Source of the DNA: Planotetraspora kaengkrachanensis
GTDB lineage: Bacteria > Actinomycetota > Actinomycetes > Streptosporangiales > Streptosporangiaceae
Direction of reading: 5' to 3'
Length of the DNA stretch: 64,000 nucleotides
Assembly (NCBI RefSeq): GCF_016862895.1
Contig: NZ_BONV01000006.1
Coordinates: 62,001 to 126,000 of the forward strand
Shown: positions 51,548 to 59,579 of the stretch, piece by piece
How the letters are laid out: each line of letters starts with the position of its first letter
Position numbering within the stretch: position 1 is the stretch's first letter
Program-made: the position numbers and the translations under genes
The notes under the pieces: model-generated
Seen by the model: the letters and a program-made list of their open reading frames with translations, nothing else
The model's database searches: none
What the model was told of the DNA's origin: nothing

Positions 51548-52579
51548 TCACGGCATCGTCCACCGCCGCCGGGCGGGACGCGGCGGCCGCGGGTCATCGC
51601 CTGCCTGGCCGTCGGGACGGGGCAGGCCGAGGCGGGCACGCAGGCCCGCCGTGCCGTACCGGTGCCGGAAGACGCCCCTGGCCTGCAGTTCCGGCACCAG
51701 CCCGCGGACGATCATGGACAGGTCGTGCGTGAGCACGCCGGGGTGCAGGCGGAAGCCGTCCAGCCCCGCCGAGCGCCAGTCCAGCATCAGGCCGACGAGG
51801 CCCGTGGGGGTGCCCGCGTAGACGAGGGCGTCCGAGGTGAACTCCACGCCGTCGAAGTCGTCCAGCCGCGCCTTCCTGCCCGCGGCCACCCCGGGATGGA
51901 GGTCGAGGAAGACCACGAGGTCCGCGAAGATCTTCAGACGGGCCCCGGTACGGCCGGCGGCCCTCTCCGCGGCGCGCACCTCGTCCACGATCATGGTGGC
52001 GTCCAGCCAGTCCCGCGGGGTCACGTGGACGACGTCGCAGCTCCGCGCGGCGAACTCGTACGGCGCGGGGCCGCGGGCCAGTGAGATCACCGGCGGCTGC
52101 CCGTCGGGGAAGCCGTCCCACGACCGCCGGACCTCGTTGACGACGCCGGACGCCTCTCCGGGGCCGCCGGAGACCCCCGGGTGCCATCCCGCGCGCCCGT
52201 TGCTGAGGCGGTCGAGCGTGGCGATCGCGTGGGCGACGTGGTCGTGCCGGCCGGCGATCGCGCCGGTGGCGGGGATCAGGCCGATCCTCGAGGACAGCGG
52301 CGCGACCTCGGTCGCGATCAGAGTCGGGTCCGGTGCGCCGCGGCCGTGGCCGGAACCGCGTGACCAGCCGGATCCGTCCCGCGAGGACTCGGCTGACCAC
52401 CCGGGTCCGGCCTCGGGCCCGCCGAAGGTGACGTAGTCGAGCAGGCCCTGCTCGGCCTCCTTCACCAGGCGGACCCAGTATCCGGCGCTGAACGGCACGT
52501 CCGGCCGCAGGCCCGGTGCGCGCCACGCGGCCGGATGTCCGCCGGCGCCGTCCAGTGCCGCGGCGAGATGCAGGTTCAT
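51548..52579 (-). CDS. LLM-class flavin-dependent monooxygenase (NtaA/SnaA-like)
   Basis: 343 aa from ATG 52579 (MNLHLAAALDGAGGHPAAWR), with AGGAGAGA upstream. Motifs: WVRLVKEAEQGLLDYVTFGG, IGLIPATGAIAGRHDHVAHA, TLDRLSNGRAGWHPGVSGGP and FDGVEFTSDALVYAGTPTGL. This is the family of FMNH2-dependent monooxygenases that attack sulfonates, nitrilotriacetate or similar compounds. The C-terminus is Arg/Pro-rich and runs into the duplicated sequence. The 134-bp gap to the ogt gene (52580-52713) contains an AT-rich promoter-like stretch. Confidence 0.82.
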   Translation of the reverse strand: MNLHLAAALDGAGGHPAAWRAPGLRPDVPFSAGYWVRLVKEAEQGLLDYVTFGGPEAGPGWSAESSRDGSGWSRGSGHGRGAPDPTLIATEVAPLSSRIGLIPATGAIAGRHDHVAHAIATLDRLSNGRAGWHPGVSGGPGEASGVVNEVRRSWDGFPDGQPPVISLARGPAPYEFAARSCDVVHVTPRDWLDATMIVDEVRAAERAAGRTGARLKIFADLVVFLDLHPGVAAGRKARLDDFDGVEFTSDALVYAGTPTGLVGLMLDWRSAGLDGFRLHPGVLTHDLSMIVRGLVPELQARGVFRHRYGTAGLRARLGLPRPDGQAGDDPRPPRPARRRWTMP

Positions 52580-52713
52580 GCTCTCTCCTGGGACGGGTGG
52601 CGTGACCGAGATCGCGGTGAATCCGCCTGCGGTAACGAGAACGCCGGCCGTCGGCAGGAGGCGATACGAATGCCTACTTTTATAGCAGGAAATACATGCT
52701 TTTGGTGATCTTG

Positions 52714-53334
52714 TCAGGCCGCGCTCTCCAGCGCCAGCAGCGCCCGCTTGGCGTCGGGGCCGCCGGCGTACCCTCCGGGGCTGCCGTCGGAGCGCACCAC
52801 CCGGTGGCACGGCACGACGACGGGGAGCGGGTTCGTGGCACAGGCGGTGCCCACCGCGCGGACCGCGCGGGGACTGCCCGCGGCGGCGGCGACCTGGGCG
52901 TAGCTCTCGGTACGGCCGTAGCCGATGTCGCGCAGGTGCGTCAGCACCTCACGCCGGAACCCCTTCGACAGCCGCCAGTCCAGCGGGAGGTCGAAACGCG
53001 TCCGGCGTCCGGCGAAGTACTCCTCCAGTTGACGGCTCACGCCGTCCAGGCGGGCGGGCGCGGCCAGGATGCGAGGGCTGACCTCGTCGGCGAGCCGCTG
53101 CAGCACGGCGTCGTGGTCCTGGACGGCGAAGGCGACCTTCACCAGCCCCTCGACGGTCGCGGCCAGCAGGAGCGACCCGACGGGGGTGTCCAGTGTCCGG
53201 TAGGCGACGTCGAGGACCCCCTCGCGCCGCGCCTGATCGACGAGGCGTTCGTGGAGCCGGGCCATCGCGGGCGCGTCCTGGACGGGAAGCGCCGCGAACA
53301 GGCGCCCGTGCCGCGGGTCGGATGCGGTCGTCAT
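52714..53334 (-). CDS. ogt: O6-alkylguanine-DNA alkyltransferase with N-terminal extension
   Basis: 206 aa from ATG 53334 (MTTASDPRHGRLFAALPVQD). The active-site motif PVVVPCHRVVRSDGSPGGYA has acceptor Cys176, and YGRTESYAQVAAAAGSPRAV is the DNA-binding helix-turn-helix. The first 40 residues have no counterpart in ordinary Ogt. It removes alkyl groups from O6-guanine in a suicide reaction. Its start overlaps the ECF sigma factor stop by 4 bp (ATGA), so the two are made in step; with the second ogt upstream this forms an alkylation-repair operon under its own sigma factor. Confidence 0.9.
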   Translation of the reverse strand: MTTASDPRHGRLFAALPVQDAPAMARLHERLVDQARREGVLDVAYRTLDTPVGSLLLAATVEGLVKVAFAVQDHDAVLQRLADEVSPRILAAPARLDGVSRQLEEYFAGRRTRFDLPLDWRLSKGFRREVLTHLRDIGYGRTESYAQVAAAAGSPRAVRAVGTACATNPLPVVVPCHRVVRSDGSPGGYAGGPDAKRALLALESAA

Positions 53335-53825
53335 CGAGCCACTCCGCTCTGATCGGTGAATCTGGGATAGGTGTCGCGCAGGGTCCTGATGCCGTCGGCC
53401 GCCGCCCTGCGCGCGGCATCCGTGCTCCCGCCGCACATGGCGGCGATCTCCTTGTACGGCAGGCCGGCCAGGTAGTGGTAGGCCACCGCCTGGCGCTGCC
53501 GGTCGGGCAGCGCCTTGAGCGCCCGCCACAGGTCGCCGTCCCAGTCCTCGGGGCGGCCCGCGAGGCCGGCACGCTCAGGAAGCGACTCCACGGGCGTGGG
53601 TCTGCGCGCGGCGGCGCGGGTGACGTCGACGGCCTTCCTGTGGGCGATCGTCACCAGCCACGCCTCGACGTTGGCGTCCGCCGGCAGGTCCGGATAGGCC
53701 TTCAGCGCCGAGACGAACGTCTCGGACCAGGCGTCCTCCGCGTCCTGAGGCCCGAGTACGGCCCGGCACACGCGCAGCACCACAGGCCCGTATTCGGCCA
53801 CGATCTGCTCGAACGGTCGTCGCAT
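53331..53825 (-). CDS. ECF-type RNA polymerase sigma factor
   Basis: 164 aa from ATG 53825 with GAGGTG upstream; a GTG two codons earlier is possible. Sigma-2 covers residues about 4-75 (FEQIVAEYGPVVLRVCRAVL, DAEDAWSETFVSALKAY, EAWLVTIAHRKAVDVTRA). Sigma-4 covers about 105-155 (LPDRQRQAVAYHYLAGLPYK then EIAAMCGGSTDAARRAAADG). No anti-sigma gene is next to it. Instead it is flanked by two alkyltransferase genes, 49 bp upstream and 4 bp overlapping downstream. It likely drives its own operon and perhaps other repair genes. Confidence 0.9.
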   Translation of the reverse strand: MRRPFEQIVAEYGPVVLRVCRAVLGPQDAEDAWSETFVSALKAYPDLPADANVEAWLVTIAHRKAVDVTRAAARRPTPVESLPERAGLAGRPEDWDGDLWRALKALPDRQRQAVAYHYLAGLPYKEIAAMCGGSTDAARRAAADGIRTLRDTYPRFTDQSGVAR

Positions 53826-53874
53826 GGTCACCTCTGGTAGACGCGCGGGCGCCTGGGAACGTGAGATCCGCGGC

Positions 53875-54375
53875 TCAGAACAGCCTCGCCGCCTTCCGCT
53901 CCGCAGGCTCCTCCAGGTCGAGGAGGAAGCGCTTGCGGTCCAGCCCCCCGGCGTACCCGGTCAGGCCGCCGTCCGCGCCGACCACCCGGTGGCAGGGGAC
54001 GATGACGGAGATGGGATTGCGGGCGTTCGCCGAGCCGACGGCCTGCGCCAGCGAGGCGTCGCCCAGGTGCCGGGCCAGGTCCCCGTACGTGCGGGTCTCG
54101 CCGAAGGGGATCTCCGTCAGCAGGCGCCACACCCGCTGCTGGAACTCGTTTCCCCGCGGCGCCAGCGGAAGGTCGAAGCGGGTCCGCGGGCCCGCGAAGT
54201 ATTCGCCCAGCTGGCGCCGGACCTCGGTGAAGTCCGCGTCGTCGCGGGCTCCCCACTCCCCGGGCCCGGGGCCGCGCAGGTGGCCTTCGAAGTACAGGCC
54301 GCACAGCGTGCCGCCCTCGGCGACCGCAAGCAGGTCGCCCACGGGTGACGCGATGACGGTATGGGTCCTGGACAT
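53875..54375 (-). CDS. ogt: O6-alkylguanine-DNA alkyltransferase
   Basis: 166 aa from ATG 54375 (MSRTHTVIASPVGDLLAVAE). PISVIVPCHRVVGADGGLTG contains acceptor Cys128; FGETRTYGDLARHLGDASLA is the recognition helix. This is the standard Ogt length. It repairs O6-methylguanine by stoichiometric transfer. It is first in the ogt-sigma-ogt operon. The other copy shares about the same core but has the N-terminal extension. Region 54376-54544 upstream is GC-rich and presumably holds the operon promoter. Confidence 0.92.
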   Translation of the reverse strand: MSRTHTVIASPVGDLLAVAEGGTLCGLYFEGHLRGPGPGEWGARDDADFTEVRRQLGEYFAGPRTRFDLPLAPRGNEFQQRVWRLLTEIPFGETRTYGDLARHLGDASLAQAVGSANARNPISVIVPCHRVVGADGGLTGYAGGLDRKRFLLDLEEPAERKAARLF

Positions 54376-54544
54376 GGTGCTCCGCCCTTTCCGCGGTCCG
54401 GGCCGCCTGCGCGGCCGTCTCACACCCTGAAGACGCCCGGCGGCGCAGGAACGTGAGCCTCGGGACGCGAGTTTCCGGACGCGGGCCCCCGGGAAGCGTG
54501 ACGCCGCGGAGAACGCGACGCCGCGGACGCGCGACCGGCGGCGG

Positions 54545-55165
54545 TCAGCCGCCGATCCCGGCGTCGCGGGCGCGGGCGATCGCCTCGCCGCGGTGCCGGG
54601 CGCCCAGCTTGAGCAGCACGTTGGACACGTGGTTCTGCACGGTCTTGACGCTGATGCCCAGACGCAGCGCGATCGCGTCGTTGTCGAGCCCCGCCGCCAT
54701 CCGCTCGAGGATACTCAGCTCTCTTTCTGTGAGCTGGGGGAACGGGCCGGGGTCCGCCGCGCCGGCGAACACGCGATCGGCGACCGAGGCGTCGAGGATC
54801 GCCTGGTCGGCGTGGACCGCGGCGAGCGCGCGCAGGATCTCCTCGGAGGAGGCGTCCTTGAGCACGTAGCCCCGGGCGCCCGCCCGTAACGCCCTTCTGA
54901 CCAGCGCGGTGTCGGAGTGCATGGTCAGGACGAGCACGCGGACGTCCGGCGTGCGCCGCCTGATCTGCTCGGTGGCCTCCACCCCGCCGCCGCCCGGCAT
55001 GTGCAGGTCCATCACCACGACGTCGGGCCGGGTCGCGGCGACCGTCTCGACGGCGGACGCGGTGTCCCAGGCCTCTCCGACGACCTCCGCCTCCGGCACG
55101 CTGTCGAGCAGCCGGCACAGGCCCATGCGGAACACCGGGTGGTCGTCGGCCACCACGACCCTCAT
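54545..55165 (-). CDS. NarL/LuxR-type response regulator
   Basis: 206 aa from ATG 55165, overlapping the kinase stop by 4 bp. Receiver: MRVVVADDHPVFRMGLCRLL, phospho-acceptor Asp53 (VVVMDLHMPGGGGVEATEQI), and Lys in GYVLKDASSEEILRAL. LuxR HTH: LTERELSILERMAAGLDNDA then IALRLGISVKTVQNHVSNVL. Unlike the regulator at 29050 it belongs to the common DLHMPGGGG subgroup. It answers to the kinase encoded immediately upstream. Confidence 0.92.
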   Translation of the reverse strand: MRVVVADDHPVFRMGLCRLLDSVPEAEVVGEAWDTASAVETVAATRPDVVVMDLHMPGGGGVEATEQIRRRTPDVRVLVLTMHSDTALVRRALRAGARGYVLKDASSEEILRALAAVHADQAILDASVADRVFAGAADPGPFPQLTERELSILERMAAGLDNDAIALRLGISVKTVQNHVSNVLLKLGARHRGEAIARARDAGIGG

Positions 55166-57030
55166 CGCGCCTCCAGTGGGAAGACGGCCGTGACCGTGGT
55201 TCCGTGATCCGTCGTGATCGCGAATTCGCCTCCGATCGAGGCCACGCGCCTGCGCATGGACGAGATCCCGACGCCCGCGACGTAGCCGGGCCCGATGCCG
55301 AGGCCGTCGTCGCGCACCTCGATCGTCAGGGATCCGCCGGCCTGTTCCATTCGCACGGCGCAGGTTCGAGCGTCCGCGTGGCGGAGCGCGTTGGTGACCG
55401 CCTCGAGGACGACGAGGTAGGCGGCCTCGGCCACGGCGGGCGGCGGGTCGACGATCCCCGAGACGGTCAGCGTGCAGCCGATGTCGAGGGCCGCGCACCG
55501 CTGGACGTGCTCGCGCACGGCCGTCACCAGACCGAGGTCGGCGACCGGGCCGGGCCGCACGGCGTCGATGATGCGGCGCACCTCGCGCGCGGCCAGCCGC
55601 ACCTGGTCGCTGATGATCCGCAGGTCGCGGCCTTCCCGGCTCCCCGGCTCGAACTCCCTGCGTACCCCGTCGAGACCGAGCCCGGCCCCGGAAAGCAGCG
55701 GACCGAGGCCGTCGTGCAGATCCTGCCGGAGCCGGCGCCGTTCCTCGGCCGTGGAGTGGATCGTCATCTCCCGTGCCCGGTCGAGTTCGGCCGACAGGCG
55801 CGCGGCCGCGAGGGCGGCCGCGATGTGATGGCCGAGTTCGGCGATGAGCCGGCGGTCCTTATCGTCGTACGGCTCCCGCCCGGCCCGCGGGCCGACGACC
55901 AGGGCGCCGAGCCGCTCGTCCTGCGCCACCAGCGGCGTGCTGATCGGATCGGGTCCCGGTTCGCCTGCTCGGGCGATCTCCTCCGGCACCCCGTCGGTGA
56001 GCAGCGTGATCGTGACGCCGGGGCTGCGCAGCGCGGTCGCCGTCACGGACGCGGACCGGCGGGCGATCTCGCTCACCGTCGACGCCCCCGCCAGCTCCGT
56101 CCGCAGCTTCGCCAGCGCGTCGAGCGGGCGGTCGCGGTAGCCGTACAGCAGGGCGCTCATCCTGCGCTGGAACAGGCGGCGCCCGGACTCGACCAGGGCC
56201 GCGACGACGCCGGCGGCGAGCAGCGCCACCTGCGGGGAGACGACCTGGCTGAGGGCCGTGCCGAGCACCGCCACCGCGACGAGGTACGCGGAGAACGCCA
56301 GGCCGGTGACGGCCAGGTAGACGAACGTGCGCCGGATGACGAGGTCGATGCCGTACAGCCGGTATCTGAGGATCGCGAGGGCGATCGCCACCGTGGGCGC
56401 GATCGGGATGAGCAGGAACGCCGTCTGGAGGACGTGGTGGGGCAGCAGATCGACGACGGCCTCGACCAGGACCGCGTAGCCGGCGGCGTACAGCAACAAC
56501 CTGATCTGCCTGCGGGCGACCTGGCCCGACCTGATCCACCGGACGACCAGGGAAGCGAGGCTGAGCAGTGCGACGACGACCACCAGCAGGCCGACGAGGT
56601 CCGTCGTGTCGAAGACGGCGACCAGGATCGTGGCCGCCACACCCGCCCAGACCACCGGCCACCACCGGGGGGTGACCGGGCGGCCGTCGGGGAACAGCGC
56701 GGGCAGCACGGTGAACAGCGGTACGACGGAGAACGCCCAGATCCAGCGCGTCACCCAGTCGGCGGCCTCCCATCCGGGCCAGTGGCCGGCCGCGTATCCC
56801 CAAAGGAGCACCTGCAGGCCTGCGGCCGCTCCCATGGACAGCAGGACCAGGCCGATCCGGTCGCCCCCCCGGGACCGGATCAGCGCGACTCCCGCCACCG
56901 TGTGCACGACGGCCTGCGAGGTGTTCTGGGCGAGCGCCCAGCCCGCACCGGTCGCCCGAAGTACGAGAACGGTGCCGACGGCGGTGAGCACCAGGACCAC
57001 CGCCGCCACGACCTGGGCCGCCCTTTTCAC
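55162..57030 (-). CDS. NarL-type sensor histidine kinase with membrane, GAF and HisKA_3 domains
   Basis: 622 aa. Residues 1-280 contain about eight membrane segments, with the LFPDGRPVTPRWWPV loop near 112-126. A GAF-like domain spans about 305-412. The HisKA_3 helix RRRLRQDLHDGLGPLLSGAG has His439, and the ATPase has VVLEAVTNALRHADAR and VRDDGLGIGPGYVAGVGISS. The small membrane protein at 57035-57625 lies 4 bp upstream, so the order is membrane protein, kinase, response regulator. The similar start of the truncated protein at 1-793 suggests a paralogous module there. Confidence 0.9.
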   Translation of the reverse strand: MKRAAQVVAAVVLVLTAVGTVLVLRATGAGWALAQNTSQAVVHTVAGVALIRSRGGDRIGLVLLSMGAAAGLQVLLWGYAAGHWPGWEAADWVTRWIWAFSVVPLFTVLPALFPDGRPVTPRWWPVVWAGVAATILVAVFDTTDLVGLLVVVVALLSLASLVVRWIRSGQVARRQIRLLLYAAGYAVLVEAVVDLLPHHVLQTAFLLIPIAPTVAIALAILRYRLYGIDLVIRRTFVYLAVTGLAFSAYLVAVAVLGTALSQVVSPQVALLAAGVVAALVESGRRLFQRRMSALLYGYRDRPLDALAKLRTELAGASTVSEIARRSASVTATALRSPGVTITLLTDGVPEEIARAGEPGPDPISTPLVAQDERLGALVVGPRAGREPYDDKDRRLIAELGHHIAAALAAARLSAELDRAREMTIHSTAEERRRLRQDLHDGLGPLLSGAGLGLDGVRREFEPGSREGRDLRIISDQVRLAAREVRRIIDAVRPGPVADLGLVTAVREHVQRCAALDIGCTLTVSGIVDPPPAVAEAAYLVVLEAVTNALRHADARTCAVRMEQAGGSLTIEVRDDGLGIGPGYVAGVGISSMRRRVASIGGEFAITTDHGTTVTAVFPLEAR

Positions 57031-57034
57031 GGGC

Positions 57035-57625
57035 TCAGCGTGCGCCGCTGGTCTCGGGCACGGCCAGCGGGGCCGGACGCCGCAGGCCCTGCACGATCAG
57101 GGCGACGCCGAACACGGCCAGGATCACGGAGTCGGTGTACTGCACGACGAAGCCCAGCACGAGCCCTCCGATCACGGCGGCGCCCCACCAGCGCGCGCCC
57201 TTGTCGAGCAGGAAGGCCACGCCGCTGACCAAAACGCCCAGATAGAAGACGTACGTTAGCATTTCGATCACCATGAAGGCGTCCGGTAGGTCGCCCCTGC
57301 CCAGCACGCCGCCCCAGACGATCGCGGCCACGGTCACCACGATGTGTGCGAGCGGCGCGGACGTCTGCATCGCCGCTCCGACGCTTCCCAGACGGCGCTC
57401 GCGGTCCCTCCTGCGCGCCCACAACGCGATGAAGGCGAAGGGGAAGAGCACCCAGTACCACTGGACGGTGACCCGGCCGATCCACTGCTCCGGCTCCGGC
57501 AGGCCGGCCGAGTGGACGTGGTCGACGATCGCGTACTGCGCAGTCATCAGTGCGGCGCCCAGCAGGAGCGCCGCACCGACGGCCTGCAGAGGGACGCCGG
57601 CGAGCCGGTTGACGAGGTTTCGCAT
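57035..57625 (-). CDS. multi-pass membrane protein in a two-component operon
   Basis: 196 aa from ATG 57625 (MRNLVNRLAGVPLQAVGAAL), with AAGGAAGG upstream. Five or six membrane segments, including WYWVLFPFAFIALWARRR, HIVVTVAAIVWGGVLGRGDL and GLVLGFVVQYTDSVILAVFG. No family is recognised. Its stop is 4 bp before the start of the sensor kinase, so it is very likely a partner or modulator of that sensor. Confidence 0.7.
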   Translation of the reverse strand: MRNLVNRLAGVPLQAVGAALLLGAALMTAQYAIVDHVHSAGLPEPEQWIGRVTVQWYWVLFPFAFIALWARRRDRERRLGSVGAAMQTSAPLAHIVVTVAAIVWGGVLGRGDLPDAFMVIEMLTYVFYLGVLVSGVAFLLDKGARWWGAAVIGGLVLGFVVQYTDSVILAVFGVALIVQGLRRPAPLAVPETSGAR

Positions 57626-57779
57626 CGTTGGCCTTCCTTGTTCGGTTGGCTCCGATGTTGCGTGCGGCCCTTCCCGGGAGGCATCGGGCAGAACTCCCGG
57701 CCGTCCGGGAGCTTCCACCGGCTCGCCGCGACTTCCCCCGGGCCTTCTCTGCGCCTGCGCGGGTTCGTTCCCATGAACC

Positions 57780-57821
57780 GCAACAAATGTTGACAAGCGT
57801 CCATTAGGCAACATATGTTGC
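57780..57821 (+). promoter_or_regulatory. promoter overlapped by two palindromes, upstream of the HTH-methyltransferase gene
   Basis: CAACAAATGTTG (57781-57792) and GCAACATATGTTGC (57808-57821, perfect 14-bp palindrome) share the half-site GCAACA, with centres 28 bp apart. A consensus -35 TTGACA (57790-57795) overlaps the first, and a TATGTT -10 (57814-57819, 18-bp spacer) lies inside the second. A dimeric regulator bound here would block RNA polymerase directly. Confidence 0.65.
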
Positions 57822-57836
57822 GTGCCCGTGACCTTG

Positions 57837-58772
57837 ATGGGAGAAGACGAGCAGGCCGGCCGTACCGCGGACGATGTGGCCGGCGAGGGCGGGTTGGCGG
57901 CTCTTCGGCGGTTGACCAAGACGATCTCCGCCATGGAGACCCGGCGAACAACGATCATTGAGGAACTGCGCCGCCAGGAGCGGGCAAGCTGGGAAGAAAT
58001 CGGCCGGGCGTGCGGCATGACCCGGCAGGGCGCGACCCGCCGCTGGTCCCGCCGGCTCCAGGCGGGCTCGTTCGGCGCCGCGGCGGAGGCCTACCATCGG
58101 GGGCGTCCCGGATACCCGCTGTCGTCGCTCGAGTGGCTGATACCGCGCGCCGCCAGGCGGGTCCTCGACCTGGGCGCGGGCACAGGGAAGTTCACGCGGC
58201 TCCTGGTCGAGGCCGGCCTGAAGGTCTTCGCCGTCGAACCCTCCGAGGGCATGCGCGCCCGGTTGTCCGCCGCCGTCCCTGCCGCGATCGTCCACGAGGG
58301 CTCCGCCGAACGCATCCCGCTCCAGGACGGCAGCGTCGACGCCGTCGTCGTCGCACAGGCCTGGCACTGGGTCGACCCCGATCTCGCGCTGCCGGAGGTG
58401 GCGCGCGTCCTCGTCCCCGGCGGGACGCTGGCTCTGCTCTGGAACATCCGCGACAACGCCGAGCCATGGGTCGCCGACCTCGACGGCATCCTGCACCAGC
58501 ACACCAGGCAGGCGATCGACACACAGCCGCCGATCGGCGAGCCGTTCAGCCGCCCCGAACGGCTGGAGATCCGATGGAACCAGGTCATGACCCGGGCCGA
58601 ACTGCTCGACATGGTCGCGTCCCGCAGCTACGTCATCACCCTTCCCGATCCCGACAGGCTGCGACTGCTGGGCGAAGTGGAGGCACTCCTCGACTCGCAT
58701 CCCGACCTCAAGGGCCGGAGTGAGATCACCATGCCGTACCTCACTCGGTGCACCCGTGTCCGCCGCCACTGA
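57837..58772 (+). CDS. HTH - SAM methyltransferase fusion protein
   Basis: 311 aa from ATG 57837. Starts at 57822 lie too close to or before the predicted transcription start; GTG 57828 (leaderless) is possible. Residues about 20-75 form a small HTH (LAALRRLTKTISAMETRRTT, EEIGRACGMTRQGATRRWSR) like stand-alone actinobacterial HTH proteins. The rest is a class I methyltransferase: RRVLDLGAGTGKFTRLLVEA (motif I), ALPEVARVLVPGGTLALLWN (motif III). The fusion suggests a regulator that senses or uses SAM, or a methyltransferase that binds DNA. The two palindromes in its own promoter fit autoregulation. A GNAT gene follows by 16 bp. Confidence 0.85.
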   Translation: MGEDEQAGRTADDVAGEGGLAALRRLTKTISAMETRRTTIIEELRRQERASWEEIGRACGMTRQGATRRWSRRLQAGSFGAAAEAYHRGRPGYPLSSLEWLIPRAARRVLDLGAGTGKFTRLLVEAGLKVFAVEPSEGMRARLSAAVPAAIVHEGSAERIPLQDGSVDAVVVAQAWHWVDPDLALPEVARVLVPGGTLALLWNIRDNAEPWVADLDGILHQHTRQAIDTQPPIGEPFSRPERLEIRWNQVMTRAELLDMVASRSYVITLPDPDRLRLLGEVEALLDSHPDLKGRSEITMPYLTRCTRVRRH

Positions 58773-58788
58773 CCGACAGGCCGATCAC

Positions 58789-59406
58789 ATGACCGCGTAC
58801 CCGCTCCCGCCCGAGTCCTTCACCGTCCGCAGGCTGACCGCCGAGGACGCCGAGGAATACCGCGCCTTCCGCCTGGAGGCGCTGCGGCACGCGCCCACGG
58901 CGTTCACCTCGACCTTCGGCGAGGAGAGCGCCAAGCCGTTGTCGGCGACGATCGACCGGCTGGCCGCCGCCGGGAGACCCCACGACGCGGTGGTCGGCGC
59001 CTACGACCGCGGCCGGAACCTGGTCGGCGTCGCCGGCCTGGCGGTGTCCGCTCGTCGCCAGGAGCGCCACAAGGCGACGCTGTTCGGCATGGCCGTCGCG
59101 CCACACGCCACCGGCCAGGGCATCGGGAAGATGCTGGTGAGGCGGATCCTGGACCTCGCCGCCGCCGTCGACGACCTCCTTCAGGTGGGCCTGACCGTCT
59201 CCGAGGGCAACCTCCCCGCCGAACGCCTCTACCGCTCGTGCGGGTTCCAGGTCTGGGGTCGGGAGCCGCGGGCGGTCATCAACGACGGAACGGCCATCGC
59301 GAAGCTGCACATGGTCCGCATGCTCGACGAACCGGTCCTGCCCTCGGCGATCCGGCCCGGCGCGTTCGCAGTAGCGCAGGGTGTGTGCCCAACGTCGAGG
59401 TCATGA
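58789..59406 (+). CDS. GNAT-family N-acetyltransferase
   Basis: 205 aa from ATG 58789 (MTAYPLPPESFTVRRLTAED). FRLEALRHAPTAFTSTFGEE opens the fold; TLFGMAVAPHATGQGIGKML is the acetyl-CoA pyrophosphate loop (Q/RxxGxG/A), and LPAERLYRSCGFQVWGREP is motif B. It transfers acetyl to an amine of unknown identity. It may be co-transcribed with the HTH-methyltransferase gene. The last 25 residues beyond the domain are poorly conserved in look. Confidence 0.87.
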   Translation: MTAYPLPPESFTVRRLTAEDAEEYRAFRLEALRHAPTAFTSTFGEESAKPLSATIDRLAAAGRPHDAVVGAYDRGRNLVGVAGLAVSARRQERHKATLFGMAVAPHATGQGIGKMLVRRILDLAAAVDDLLQVGLTVSEGNLPAERLYRSCGFQVWGREPRAVINDGTAIAKLHMVRMLDEPVLPSAIRPGAFAVAQGVCPTSRS

Positions 59407-59514
59407 GTGCTGCTGAAGGGCACGGCCCGGCGCACGCGGGCCGTTCGCAGGACGGAGGTTTTCCGCGACAGGAACGGTGGCCGGTGAGACGGGGGGCCCC
59501 GTCGTCGACGGCAT

Positions 59515-59540
59515 GCCGCCCAGGAGGGAACCTGGGCGGC
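59515..59540. terminator. perfect hairpin terminator between convergent GNAT and ABC permease genes
   Basis: GCCGCCCAGG (59515-59524), loop AGGGAA, CCTGGGCGGC (59531-59540): a perfect 10-bp stem with a 6-nt loop. It lies 39 bp before the permease stop (59580) and 108 bp after the GNAT stop, so it can serve both directions. Confidence 0.8.
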
Positions 59541-59579
59541 GTCATCTCACACACAGGGCGAACGTCGCCTGAGAAGGCA

